Source: Paraburkholderia madseniana
GTDB lineage: Bacteria; Pseudomonadota; Gammaproteobacteria; Burkholderiales; Burkholderiaceae
Assembly (NCBI RefSeq): GCF_009690905.1
Contig: NZ_VOSW01000028.1
Span: forward strand, 31,394 to 95,393
DNA length: 64,000 bases
Reading direction: 5' to 3'
Made by a program: the position numbers and the translations under genes. Of the stretch, positions 54,682 through 63,842 are shown piece by piece; within the stretch, counting starts at the first letter, position 1, and each line of letters opens with the position of its first letter. The notes under the pieces were generated by a model. The model did no database searches. It saw nothing but the letters and a program-made list of their open reading frames with translations, and had not been told where the DNA came from.

Positions 54682-55455
54682 TCAAACAATGATCGAGCCG
54701 CCATCCACCGCGAAATACTGGCCCGTGATATGACGCGACGCTTCACTCGCGAGGAACACGATCGGACCTTTGAGGTCCTCGTCGCCGCCGAGACGCTGCA
54801 ACGGCGTGCGCGAGACGATGTTGTCTTCGAGTTTGTCGAGCAAGCCCGCCGACATCTTCGACGGGAAAAATCCCGGGCAAATCGCGTTGACGTTGATGTT
54901 GTACTTGCCCCATTCCGCGGCGAGCGCACGCGTGAAGTTAATCGCCGCGGCCTTGGAGGTGTTGTACGCAATCGTGTTCATGCCGGGTGGCGAACCCTTC
55001 AGCCCCGCCACCGACGCGATGTTGATGATCTTGCCCGCACGACGCGGGATCATGCTGCGCTTGCCGACTTCACGAGCGACAAAAAACGGCGCATGGACAT
55101 TCAGATTCATCACCTTGTGCCACGCTTCGTCGGGATAGTCCTCGGCAGGTGCGCCCCATGTCGCGCCCGCGTTGTTCACGAGAATGTCGATGCTGCCATG
55201 CAGGCCGAGCACTTCGTCCACGAGACCGGGGATACCCTCGAAGCGCTGCAGATCGTTGACGATGGTCTGTACTTCGATACCCCGGCTTTGCAGATGCATT
55301 TTTGCTTCGGCGAGTTCATCGGCCTTACGCGCGGTGATCGCCACGCGACAGCCCATTTCTCCGAGTGCTTCAGCCATTTGCAGGCCTAGCCCGCGCGAGC
55401 CTCCGGTGATCAGTGCAACCTTGCCGTCCAGTTGAAACAGGTCTTTCACAGACAT
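54682..55455 (-). CDS. SDR-family oxidoreductase
   Basis: The 257-residue enzyme is a classical short-chain dehydrogenase with the NAD(P) motif ALITGGSRGLGLQMA, NNAGATWG, the catalytic Ser in INIASVAGLKG and Tyr-x3-Lys in AYNTSKAAAINF. In an operon with acyl-CoA ligases it probably acts as a 3-hydroxyacyl-CoA or alcohol dehydrogenase. The ATG at 55455 follows GGAGG, and operator site D lies just upstream of that ribosome site. It heads the minus-strand operon SDR - (deleted dehydrogenase) - ligase 1 - ligase 2 - SDR pseudogene. Confidence 0.9.
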   Translation of the reverse strand: MSVKDLFQLDGKVALITGGSRGLGLQMAEALGEMGCRVAITARKADELAEAKMHLQSRGIEVQTIVNDLQRFEGIPGLVDEVLGLHGSIDILVNNAGATWGAPAEDYPDEAWHKVMNLNVHAPFFVAREVGKRSMIPRRAGKIINIASVAGLKGSPPGMNTIAYNTSKAAAINFTRALAAEWGKYNINVNAICPGFFPSKMSAGLLDKLEDNIVSRTPLQRLGGDEDLKGPIVFLASEASRHITGQYFAVDGGSIIV

Positions 55456-55474
55456 TACGACGCTCCTCCAGGTT

Positions 55475-55490
55475 GTTCTGCAATGCAGAC
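55475..55490. promoter_or_regulatory. Palindromic operator site D, SDR/dehydrogenase promoter
   Basis: TCTGCA-A-TGCAGA (55477-55489) with left flank GT matches sites A-C. It lies 20 bases before the SDR start, in the 265-base divergent gap to the acyl-CoA dehydrogenase. A single half-site GTTCTGCA is present at 55682-55689, ahead of the dehydrogenase. No other gene was seen in the gap. Confidence 0.7.
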
Positions 55491-55720
55491 TTTCATTCCA
55501 GATTTTCCAACCATCATACGTGCCGAAATTCAGCCTGTAAATAAAAGCACGATCATTCACTTTTGATTTAAACTGACATGCATCGACGATGGGCGGGTCA
55601 CCGGGACTTACCCGAATACCGCACTTTTTAATCGAGCCGCGTCTATGCGATTTCGTGGGTTTCCGCGCTTGTCGCGTAGTTGTTCTGCATAGCGGCTTAC
55701 CTTTGGACGGGTCTTCTCCC

Positions 55721-57526
55721 ATGCAAGATGCGCTGATCATCAACTCGCGTGATCTGGAATTCCAGTTGTTCGAGGTGCTCGAGGCCGAGACGCTCACTCA
55801 GCGCGCGCGCCACGCCGACCACACTCGTGAGACTTTCAACGCGGCGCTCGAAACCGCTCATGCGGTCGCCGCCGAAAAGTTCGCACCGCACAACCGTCTT
55901 TCGGACGAGCACGAACCGCAATTCGACGGTCAACGCGTCACGATGCCCGCCGAGGTCAAAGACGCACTCGACGCGTTCCGCTCCGCCGGTTTCCTTGCGG
56001 CAGGCAAAGACTACGAATGGGGCGGCATGCAGTTGCCCTCGGTGATTGCCTTTGCGTGCCTGTCGCTCTTCAAGAGCGCCAACATCGCCACCTCGTCTTA
56101 CGCGATGCTGACCACGGCGAATGCGAACGTGATCGAGCGTTTCGGCAGCGCCGCGCAGAAACGCAAGTATCTGCAGGCCTTATTCGAAGGCCGCGCGTTC
56201 GGGACAATGGCGCTGACCGAGCCGCAAGCGGGCTCGAGCCTCTCGGACCTCGTCGCCAGTGCAACGCCTAACGAAGACGGCACCTATTCGATCCGCGGCA
56301 ACAAGATTTTCATTTCGGGCGGCGATCACGAGTTGAGCGAGAACATCGTTCACCTGGTGCTGGCGCGCATTCCCGGCGGGCCGCCGGGCGTCAAAGGCAT
56401 CTCGCTCTTCACGGTGCCGAAATTCCATGTGAATGACGACGGCAGCCGCGGTGCGCGCAACGACGTCGCGCTCGCGGGTTTGATTCACAAGATGGGCTGG
56501 CGCGGCACCACGTCGACGATGCTGTCGTTCGGCGAGCGCGGCGAATGCATCGGCGAGCTGGTGGGCGAACCGCATCACGGTCTCGCGTATATGTTCCACA
56601 TGATGAACGAGGCACGCATCGGCGTCGGCCTCGGTGCAGTCATGCTCGGCTATCGCGGCTATCTGGCATCGCTCGATTACGCGCGCGAACGGCCGCAAGG
56701 ACGTCGCCCGGATAACAAGAATCCGCTCGATCCGCAATTGCCGTTGATCGAACACGCTGACGTGCGCCGCATGCTGCTCGCACAAAAAGCTTATGTGGAA
56801 GGCGCGTACGCGCTGTGCCTGTACGCGGCGCGCCTCGTCGATGAACAGAACACCGGCGAGAGCGACACCGCACGCGCCGAAGCGGGCCTGCTGCTCGATC
56901 TGCTGACGCCGGTGGTGAAGTCGTGGCCCTCGCAGTGGTGCCTCGAAGCGAATAGTCTGGCGATCCAGATTCACGGCGACTATGGCTATACGCGTGAATA
57001 TCCGGTCGAGCAGTTCTACCGCGACAATCGCCTGAACTTGATTCACGAAGGCACGCACGGTATCCAGGCGATCGATCTGCTCGGCCGCAAAGTCGTGATG
57101 AAACAGGGCGCGGCGCTGAAGCTGTTGGGGCGTGAAATACAGCGCAGCGTCGACTCGGCTCGCGTTCATCCGGCACTGCAAGCGTATGCCGATTCACTCA
57201 GCCAGGCATGGAGCGAATTGGCCAGCACGGTCGAAGCGTTATTGCCCACGCTCGCCAGCGAAAGCGAACGCGCGCTCGCCAACGCGAATGCTTTTCTCGA
57301 AGCGTTCGGTCATATCGTGATTGCGTGGACGTGGTTGCGCCAGGCGATCGTTGCAAGCGCCGCGCTACCTGAGGCGAAGAGCCAGGCCGACGGTGACTTC
57401 TATCGCGGCAAGCTGCATGCTTGCCAATGGTTCTTCCATTGGGAATTGCCGCGCGTCTCGCTGATGCTCGCCACGTTGCGCAGTCTCGACGATACGACGT
57501 TCAGCATGGCGCCTCAGTGGTTCTAA
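55721..57526 (+). CDS. Acyl-CoA dehydrogenase, long (about 600-residue) type
   Basis: The 601-residue flavoprotein follows the four-part architecture of DmdC/FadE-like dehydrogenases, with N-terminal, middle and C-terminal ACAD domains plus an extra C-terminal domain of the PF12806 type. Visible motifs are MALTEPQAGSSLSDL, MGWRGTTSTMLSFGE, MNEARIGVGLGAVMLGYRGY and the active-site region QIHGDYGYTREYPVEQFYRD. It introduces the alpha,beta double bond in an acyl-CoA. It is divergent from the SDR-ligase operon and shares its operator region. Confidence 0.9.
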   Translation: MQDALIINSRDLEFQLFEVLEAETLTQRARHADHTRETFNAALETAHAVAAEKFAPHNRLSDEHEPQFDGQRVTMPAEVKDALDAFRSAGFLAAGKDYEWGGMQLPSVIAFACLSLFKSANIATSSYAMLTTANANVIERFGSAAQKRKYLQALFEGRAFGTMALTEPQAGSSLSDLVASATPNEDGTYSIRGNKIFISGGDHELSENIVHLVLARIPGGPPGVKGISLFTVPKFHVNDDGSRGARNDVALAGLIHKMGWRGTTSTMLSFGERGECIGELVGEPHHGLAYMFHMMNEARIGVGLGAVMLGYRGYLASLDYARERPQGRRPDNKNPLDPQLPLIEHADVRRMLLAQKAYVEGAYALCLYAARLVDEQNTGESDTARAEAGLLLDLLTPVVKSWPSQWCLEANSLAIQIHGDYGYTREYPVEQFYRDNRLNLIHEGTHGIQAIDLLGRKVVMKQGAALKLLGREIQRSVDSARVHPALQAYADSLSQAWSELASTVEALLPTLASESERALANANAFLEAFGHIVIAWTWLRQAIVASAALPEAKSQADGDFYRGKLHACQWFFHWELPRVSLMLATLRSLDDTTFSMAPQWF

Positions 57527-57578
57527 GCGCTACCGCTCAATGCGGCTTTCGATGCCGCTTGATACCGCCAGACACTGC

Positions 57579-58472
57579 TCAATGCGACAGCGCGACTTCC
57601 AACTGCGTCACCACGTCGATCAGACGTGGCCGCACTTCTTCGAGCAGGAATTCCTTCGAGAGCCTGAACGAAGGTCCGCCAACATTGATCGCCATGATCG
57701 GCAACTCACCACCCGGCTGGAACGCACGCGCGATGCCGTTCACCTCTTTCTGCCAGTCCCCGAAAGAAGTCGTCACGCCGAGCGTGCGGTAATCTTCGAG
57801 CGCATTCTCGATGCCGCGGCGGGTTTTCGGCCACTGGACGTGATCGAGCTCACGCACCTGCTCCATGAAGCTGAGACGATCGTGTTCAGGGATCGCCGCG
57901 AGCCACGCCCGGCCAATCGCGGACGTGGCGACCGGAATACGCGAACCGACTTCCAGCGTCAGCGTGAGCGCAACTGAGGCCCGGCAATTTTCCACATAGA
58001 TCATCGAGAGCCGGTCGCGCGTACCCAACGACACGGTTGCGCCGATGACATCAGCCAATTCCTGCATCACCGGCCGGGCGATCTTGCGGACATCGAGCCG
58101 GGCCAGCATCGCGCTGCCCAGCGCGAGCGAAGCCGTGCCAAGCCGGTATTTGCCGCTCTCTTTCAAATGAATCAGATAGCCGAGCAGCGTCAGCGTGTGG
58201 GTCAGACGCGATACCGTCGATTTCGGCAGCTTGCAGCGCAATGCGAGTTCCTGATTGCTCAGCGATTTGTCGCCTGAGCGAAAACACGCCAGCACCTCGA
58301 GCCCGCGCGCGAGTGCCGTGACGAAATGCCGGTCGTCCTTGTGCGCCTCGTGCGCCGTCCGGCTCGCGAGAACCGAATTTGCGCTAACGGATGCAGCGGG
58401 TGTCTGCTCACCGTCTCCCGCGCTCGGGTCCTCAACCGGGTTATCGATCGGGCTTTGATTGGTTTTGCTCAA
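57579..58472 (-). CDS. IclR-family regulator
   Basis: The 297-residue protein has an N-terminal winged helix (about 45-110: ALARGLEVLACFRSGDKSLS, CKLPKSTVSRLTHTLTLLGY) and a C-terminal IclR effector domain (about 120-290: VGSRIPVATSAIGRAWLAAI, GVTTSFGDWQKEVNGIARAF). A TTG at 58472 preceded by GGGAG is the likely start, since the upstream in-frame extension looks non-coding. It is convergent with the acyl-CoA dehydrogenase gene and is the best candidate for the protein that binds the TGCA-N-TGCA palindromes of this region. Confidence 0.85.
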   Translation of the reverse strand: MSKTNQSPIDNPVEDPSAGDGEQTPAASVSANSVLASRTAHEAHKDDRHFVTALARGLEVLACFRSGDKSLSNQELALRCKLPKSTVSRLTHTLTLLGYLIHLKESGKYRLGTASLALGSAMLARLDVRKIARPVMQELADVIGATVSLGTRDRLSMIYVENCRASVALTLTLEVGSRIPVATSAIGRAWLAAIPEHDRLSFMEQVRELDHVQWPKTRRGIENALEDYRTLGVTTSFGDWQKEVNGIARAFQPGGELPIMAINVGGPSFRLSKEFLLEEVRPRLIDVVTQLEVALSH

Positions 58473-58575
58473 AATGAAACGCGCTCCCGCGAAACGGTAC
58501 CATCCGAAGGACAAACCATAGCCCGGATAGAGAGTGTTCCGGGCTGCGGAATTATAGACAAACGCAAAAAACCGC

Positions 58576-59835
58576 TCAGACTTCTTCGGTCGGCGCGGAT
58601 ACCACTGGACTGAAAAAGTAAACGACCGCGCCGATCGCAAGCGGCACGACCGTCACGGCAAACAACGCCGAATAGATCCCCGCGTTCGATAGATGCGCCC
58701 GTTTGGCGACACCCGCGATCCAGCCGAAACAACTGCTGGTCAGCGCCACGCCGAGAAAAACGAGGCTGTTGAGCAGGCCCAGACCGAGGCCGAGCCGGCG
58801 CGGTGCAATGATGGCACGCGCTTGCGACATCACGAGCGGATGGATCGAGCCGACCGAGAACAACACGCAGATCAACGCGACACTGACGCCCCAGTTTCCG
58901 TCCGGACTGACCGCGAGCACCAGTGCCGCCAGCACGCCGGCAATCAGCCACAGCAACGAAATAAGCTTGGGTGCACAGAACCGCACGACCACCGGAATAC
59001 AGAAGGATGCGGCGATCCCGATCACGCTGGTGATGGTCATTGCATTGCCGCGCGCGATAACGTCGAAGCCGTAGACGTCGGCGAGATACGGCCCACCCCA
59101 TGACGTACGGAACGTGCTGCCGACCGAGAGCGCGAGGCAGGCCGGCATCAAGGTCCAGAAGCCGGTGCGCCGTTTCACCGCGCTTGCCGCATGTTGCGAT
59201 GCAGCGAGGCTCTGTTCATGCACGGCTGCATCGCGCCGGCGCACGAAGCATACGACGCCAAGCGTCGCGCATAGCATGGCTAACGAAGCGGTAACCATGA
59301 CCGGACGCCAGCCGAAGCTGGCCGTCGCACGGCTCAGAGGAAATGCGGCCAGCAATGCGCCCGCCATGCCGATCGCGCTCGCGGTCGTGACAGCGCGTAC
59401 ATTGCGCGTGCCGTGGCCGGTATGGAGCACGTAGTTGAGCAGCCCCATAAAGATCGGCGCGCAACCCAGTCCGATGCCGGCTTGCGCCATAAGCGCCACT
59501 GTTGCGCTCGTCGTCATCGAAAGGATGCCGGCACACACGGCGCCGATGCCCATCAAAAGCGCGGTCGGTCCGCGCACGCCGTAGCGGTCGAACATGACGC
59601 CGACCGGCAGTTGCGCGATGGCGAACACGAGGAAGAACGAGCCCGCGAACCAGCCGAACATTTGCGGAGAGAAATGAAAATCACCGATCAACTGGGTGGA
59701 AATCACAGCGATATAACTACGGAAAAACTGACTCAGTACGTAGCTGAAGGTCAGTGCCCACAAGCCATAATCGATCGACGATGCAGCGGCATCCGTGCGC
59801 GGTTCGAGTAGTTGTTGCTGTACGCCATCAGACAT
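58576..59835 (-). CDS. MFS transporter
   Basis: The 419-residue protein has 12 predicted membrane segments, with LTFSYVLSQFFRSYIAVIST, LPVGVMFDRYGVRGPTALLM and AQAGIGLGCAPIFMGLLNYV in the first half. The ATG at 59835 has a weak GGGGCG upstream; an ATG at 59868 is also in frame. It lies next to the IclR gene on the same strand, so it may be a second uptake route for the regulon's acid, but the substrate is not shown by the sequence. Confidence 0.82.
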   Translation of the reverse strand: MSDGVQQQLLEPRTDAAASSIDYGLWALTFSYVLSQFFRSYIAVISTQLIGDFHFSPQMFGWFAGSFFLVFAIAQLPVGVMFDRYGVRGPTALLMGIGAVCAGILSMTTSATVALMAQAGIGLGCAPIFMGLLNYVLHTGHGTRNVRAVTTASAIGMAGALLAAFPLSRATASFGWRPVMVTASLAMLCATLGVVCFVRRRDAAVHEQSLAASQHAASAVKRRTGFWTLMPACLALSVGSTFRTSWGGPYLADVYGFDVIARGNAMTITSVIGIAASFCIPVVVRFCAPKLISLLWLIAGVLAALVLAVSPDGNWGVSVALICVLFSVGSIHPLVMSQARAIIAPRRLGLGLGLLNSLVFLGVALTSSCFGWIAGVAKRAHLSNAGIYSALFAVTVVPLAIGAVVYFFSPVVSAPTEEV

Positions 59836-60071
59836 CTGCGGTTCGCCCCGGATGATCGAAGCCGTCATGATAGGCGAATCGGGCGACGGGCGGCCAGGTC
59901 AGTTTTTTCAACGCTCGCGCGTTTGCTGGAGTATTGTTTAAGCGCGCCGGGAGCTTCACGACGTCACTCTTCTACAAGACCGGAGGCTCCATGCGGGCTG
60001 CAAAGTGCTTGCAGGCGCGTGTTTTTTGCATGCAACGATGCGAAATCAACTTTTCGAGGAATGGAGAAAAC

Positions 60072-60443
60072 GTGAAAACAGTCAATCTTTTGAAGGCGCT
60101 CGGCATCGCATTGTGTGTGGCGACTGCGTCCAGCGCCTATGCCCAGTCGAGCGACGCGATGGCGTCGGGCAGCATGATGGCACCGGCTCCGAATTCGAAA
60201 GCGATGAAGAGCACGGACCGCAAGTTGGGTCTGGCCGTGCGCAAAGCTTTGGGCAAAGCGCAGGGTTTTGATGTGTCGAACGTGTTTGTCAAGGCGCGCA
60301 GCGGTGCGGTGACGTTGACTGGAACGGTGCCCGATGGCGCGCAAATCCCACAAGCTGAGGAAGTGGCCAAGGGCGTTGCAGGCGTGACGTCGGTGAACAA
60401 CAAGCTGACGCTCGGCACGCAGGGCGGCGGCGGTGGGGGTTGA
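60072..60443 (+). CDS. Periplasmic BON-domain protein
   Basis: The 123-residue product starts at a GTG with GGAG five bases before it. It has a signal peptide (LLKALGIALCVATASSAYAQ) and one BON domain (about 50-115: LGLAVRKALGKAQGFDVSNV, SGAVTLTGTVPDGAQIPQAE, GVTSVNNKLTL). It ends in a Gly tail. BON proteins of this size (OsmY-like) associate with membranes and are often stress induced. Confidence 0.85.
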   Translation: MKTVNLLKALGIALCVATASSAYAQSSDAMASGSMMAPAPNSKAMKSTDRKLGLAVRKALGKAQGFDVSNVFVKARSGAVTLTGTVPDGAQIPQAEEVAKGVAGVTSVNNKLTLGTQGGGGGG

Positions 60444-60476
60444 TCGCGTCTGACGATTGACGAACGACGACCAGTT

Positions 60477-60522
60477 ACGACAGGTAGCGCCGCAAGAGCC
60501 AATTTGCGGCGCTGCCTGTCGT
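60477..60522. terminator. Long hairpin between convergent BON and DUF1501 genes
   Basis: Two 19-base arms (60477-60495 and 60504-60522) pair throughout except for one G-U-type position, around an 8-base GAGCCAAT loop. The arms begin ACGACAGG and end CCTGTCGT. It sits between two converging genes and should stop or protect transcripts from both sides. Confidence 0.75.
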
Positions 60523-60538
60523 TCTGGCGGTTTTCAGC

Positions 60539-61687
60539 TTATGCGCGCACGAGCCCTGTGATCGGGCGCATGGCCCCGGTCTGGCCGAACAATGTGGCGG
60601 CCGTACGCTGCGGATCGAGTCCGAGGCTTTCGCTTGCGGCGCCGGCGAGCAACGCATCCAGCGACATTGTCGGCTTGAGGTCGCGCGCTTCGTATAGGTC
60701 GCCCGGTTTCAGGCCAGGCCAGTCGGCGAGCACACGTCCGCCCGCCACCGCGCCGCCCAGCATCATCGCCACCGAGCCGGTGCCATGATCGGTGCCCCCC
60801 GTGCCGTTGGCGGCGGCGGTTCTGCCGAACTCGGTTGCCACCACCACGGTGGTCTTGCTCCACAACGGCCCCATGCCGTCGCGCAACGCCGCCAGCATCG
60901 TGTCGAGCGCTTTCAACTGATTGGCGAGGCGTGCGTTCTGCGCAGTGTGCGTGTCCCAGCCACCGGTTTCGATCATCGCAATGCGCGGGCCATCGTCGCG
61001 TGACAGAAAACCAGCGGCGAGCTTACCGAGGCTCACCGGGTCCTGACGCGCTCCGGCGTCGCCCGCGAGTCCGCGTGCGGTCATGGCCGACTCCCATAGC
61101 GGGCGCAATTGCGCATCCTGGTCGTACAACTGCGAGACCCGCATGAGCAGATCGTCAGGCGCCTGCGGCAACCCCGAGGGCGCGTACGAGGTCACCGGCG
61201 CGTTGCCGCGCAGCGCCATCGGCACGGTCGGCGCGAAGGCGATCGCATTCTCGCGCGTAGCGGGCATCGATGCGACGAGCCGGTTCAGCCAGCCGTCCTT
61301 CATCTGATACGGCGAGGTGCCGCCGGTCTCCAGCACGTTCTGCCCGTCGAAGTGCGAGCGGTCGCGATACGGCGACGCTACCGCGTGCACGAACAGCGCT
61401 TGACGATCCGCATACATCGCGGCGGTCTGCACCAGCGAGGGATGCAGCGCGAAGGTGCCGTCGAGCCGGGTCGCCTTGGATGCATCGATCGCAAGCGCAC
61501 CGCGCAGTGTCGCGTAGGCGGGTTCGGCGTACGGCACGACGATGTTCAGGCCATCGGCCGCACCGCGCTGGATCACGAACACGAAGCGGCGATCCGTGGC
61601 GACGCTGGCAAACGCGATCCGTGGCGATACGAGAATCGCGCCCGCGCCGGCAGCGGCCACGCTGAGAAATTTGCGGCGTGAAAACAT
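60539..61687 (-). CDS. DUF1501 protein with Tat signal
   Basis: The 382-residue protein begins with a twin-arginine signal (SRRKFLSVAAAGAGAILVSP) and continues as a DUF1501 member, a family with an alkaline-phosphatase/sulfatase-like fold: FVIQRGAADGLNIVVPYAEP, IAMIETGGWDTHTAQNARLA, VVVATEFGRTAAANGTGG and TDHGTGSVAMMLGG carry conserved Asp/His residues suited to metal. The ATG at 61687 has GGAG nine bases upstream, located within the end of the DUF1800 gene. The two genes form the widespread DUF1800-DUF1501 pair of unknown function. Confidence 0.9.
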   Translation of the reverse strand: MFSRRKFLSVAAAGAGAILVSPRIAFASVATDRRFVFVIQRGAADGLNIVVPYAEPAYATLRGALAIDASKATRLDGTFALHPSLVQTAAMYADRQALFVHAVASPYRDRSHFDGQNVLETGGTSPYQMKDGWLNRLVASMPATRENAIAFAPTVPMALRGNAPVTSYAPSGLPQAPDDLLMRVSQLYDQDAQLRPLWESAMTARGLAGDAGARQDPVSLGKLAAGFLSRDDGPRIAMIETGGWDTHTAQNARLANQLKALDTMLAALRDGMGPLWSKTTVVVATEFGRTAAANGTGGTDHGTGSVAMMLGGAVAGGRVLADWPGLKPGDLYEARDLKPTMSLDALLAGAASESLGLDPQRTAATLFGQTGAMRPITGLVRA

Positions 61688-61692
61688 GGCGT

Positions 61693-63234
61693 TCATCTCC
61701 GTTGAAAATCCGGCGAGACCAGCAACAGGGCGATCGCCGTCGATGCGCTTTCGGCACGCGACACGGCCGCGGCAGTCGGCGCACTGAGCGAGCCGGCCAG
61801 CAAAGTCTGGCCGAGCGAGCGCGCATCGAGCCGGTCGCCGACCCGCGACGCGAAACGCTGTGCCACTTCGACCCGGCGCACCAGCGCATCGGGCGCCGCC
61901 CAGCTCGCGGCAATGTCGTCGTAGCCCGCAGGCGAACCCGGCCGCCATACCGGCTGACCGAGTTGCGTCAGGATGGGCGCGGCCTGCATGTTGCCGATGT
62001 CCTGCCAGCCGAGCCCGCGCATCGAAGAAATGGTCCATTCCCACGGCGTCTTGAACTTCACCGCGGCCGGCGACCACGCCTGCGGCATGTCGAGCAGCGT
62101 CCGATACACGGTCGGCAGATCGCCGCCGCTGCGCGCGAACGCATTCGCCAATCGCTCGCTTACGTCCGGCGGCGGATTGTCCGCGACGAAGTGACGGGCA
62201 AGCTTGCCGCCGATGTGCTGCGCCGTCGCGGGCGCGCTCGCGAGGTCGTGCAGGATCGCCAGCGCCTGCTTTTCTCCCGGCTGGTCGTAGCGGCGGCCCA
62301 TGATGGTTCGCGAACCCGGTTCGTGCAGCGCGACGCGAAACACAAACGTGCCTGGAGCGGCGTTCGTCTGCAGACCCTGCCCGCGCGGGTTGCCGGCATT
62401 GCCAGGATTGCCCGGATTGCCGGCAAGGCTCCAGCCGGTCAGCGCGCGGGCGAATTCGGTGACGTCGTCCTGGCTATAGCCGCTGCGCACGCCGAGCGTG
62501 TGCAACTCCATAATTTCGCGCGCCAGGTTCTCATTCAGACCGCGTTTGACGTTCGGATTGCGCTCCGCGGCGCGCATGGCCGCCATGCTGTCCGGCCCAA
62601 CCGAACGCGTCTGATCGAGAAACAACTGCATGGCCGGATGACGTTCGACGGCGACCAGCATGTCTTCGAAACGGCCAAGCACGTGCGGGCGGATCGCTTC
62701 CGCTTCGAATGAACCGGCCAGTGCCGCGACGGCGGGCTTTTCCGTCGACACCGCGAAGTGATTCGCCCAAAAATGAACCAGCCGCTCGATGAAAGGCGTC
62801 TCTGTGGTCAGCGCGCTAGCAACCCGCGCGTTCACCGAGGAACGGTACATGTCGAGAATTTCCCCGCGCAGCGCTTTTCGTTCGGCTTGCTTAGCAGTTT
62901 GTGCGGCGGTTTCTGATGCGCTTTGCCCGGTGGTTTGCGGGTTGGTTTGCGGGTTGGTTTGCGCATTCGTCTGGCTGGCGGCTGCGCCTTCGTTGGCGTT
63001 CTGTTGGGTCTGCCGGTTCAGTTGATTCAACTGCATGCGCTGCTGTGCCAGTTCGCCGGACAGTGCCACCGAATCAGGCTGGCTCGCCCACGCGGCAGGC
63101 CGCGGCTGATATTGCTCGAACTGCGCGAGCAGCCATCCCTTCGGGTCGGCGGGCGGCGTATCGTCGGCACGCGCGCCGAGGCCGAAGCGGTTCAGCGCAA
63201 TCGCCGCGGCATTCATGTTCGGTGATGTGGCCAT
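61693..63234 (-). CDS. DUF1800 protein
   Basis: The 513-residue protein belongs to DUF1800: AAIALNRFGLGARADDTPPA at the start, ERLVHFWANHFAVSTEKPAV, NENLAREIMELHTLGVRSGY and YSQDDVTEFARALTGWSL are hallmark segments. Residues about 75-115 are a Gln/Thr/Asn/Ala-rich insertion with an imperfect TNPQ repeat. It is usually paired with a Tat-exported DUF1501 protein, as here, and may act with it in the periplasm or at the surface. An alternative start at 63216 exists. Confidence 0.88.
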   Translation of the reverse strand: MATSPNMNAAAIALNRFGLGARADDTPPADPKGWLLAQFEQYQPRPAAWASQPDSVALSGELAQQRMQLNQLNRQTQQNANEGAAASQTNAQTNPQTNPQTTGQSASETAAQTAKQAERKALRGEILDMYRSSVNARVASALTTETPFIERLVHFWANHFAVSTEKPAVAALAGSFEAEAIRPHVLGRFEDMLVAVERHPAMQLFLDQTRSVGPDSMAAMRAAERNPNVKRGLNENLAREIMELHTLGVRSGYSQDDVTEFARALTGWSLAGNPGNPGNAGNPRGQGLQTNAAPGTFVFRVALHEPGSRTIMGRRYDQPGEKQALAILHDLASAPATAQHIGGKLARHFVADNPPPDVSERLANAFARSGGDLPTVYRTLLDMPQAWSPAAVKFKTPWEWTISSMRGLGWQDIGNMQAAPILTQLGQPVWRPGSPAGYDDIAASWAAPDALVRRVEVAQRFASRVGDRLDARSLGQTLLAGSLSAPTAAAVSRAESASTAIALLLVSPDFQRR

Positions 63235-63308
63235 ACCATCCTCTTGGGCGTTGGATATTTCTTTAAACGACCGCCACGCTCAAATCCGTCGCGGCCGTTC
63301 AGAATTTT

Positions 63309-63842
63309 TTATTCGCCCGACGATTCACTCGAAGATTCACTTGCGGCCGGCTTCGGTGGTTTGTTCGCGTTGGCGGCCTGCTGCGGTTCACGCCACTGTC
63401 CGCGCAGCTTCAGGCTGTCGGCGAATTGGATGCGCTCCTCAGGCGACAGCGTCGCCGCAAAATCCGCCACACTGCCCTCCACTTGCGCGCGCAAGCTGCT
63501 GTCGGCCTCACGCGTGCGGGCCAACGCTGCGTCCAGTGCCGCGCGATCGAACTGCGGCGCGGCGAGCAAACGCAACACTTCGTGACGTCCCTCACGGCCC
63601 TCGCGGGCAAACTGCTTGCCCTCGCGGCGCGCATTCTTCAGGCCGTCGATAAAAGCCTTCTGACGCTCGGCCGGCAGCGTTTCGGCAGCAAAGCGCAACG
63701 CCGTGCGCTGCTGCGCCAGCACCGTGGTAGTCGCGCCATGCGCCGCAAACCATTGATAAGCACCCCCGACAATCGCGCCCAGCAGAAACACGTTGAGCAC
63801 CAGCGAAGCCACCAGCACGATTTTCCATGACCGGCCGTTCAT
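63309..63842 (-). CDS. Membrane-anchored periplasmic sensor-like protein (CnrR/ZraP-type fold)
   Basis: The 177-residue protein has one N-terminal membrane anchor (SWKIVLVASLVLNVFLLGAI) and a helical, charged periplasmic part (FAAETLPAERQKAFIDGLKN, LAAPQFDRAALDAALARTRE, ATLSPEERIQFADSLKLRGQ). The spacing resembles periplasmic heavy-metal sensors that hold an anti-sigma factor. The C-terminal tail is rich in Ala/Lys/Pro/Ser. The ATG at 63842 overlaps the stop of the upstream gene (ATGA). Confidence 0.75.
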   Translation of the reverse strand: MNGRSWKIVLVASLVLNVFLLGAIVGGAYQWFAAHGATTTVLAQQRTALRFAAETLPAERQKAFIDGLKNARREGKQFAREGREGRHEVLRLLAAPQFDRAALDAALARTREADSSLRAQVEGSVADFAATLSPEERIQFADSLKLRGQWREPQQAANANKPPKPAASESSSESSGE

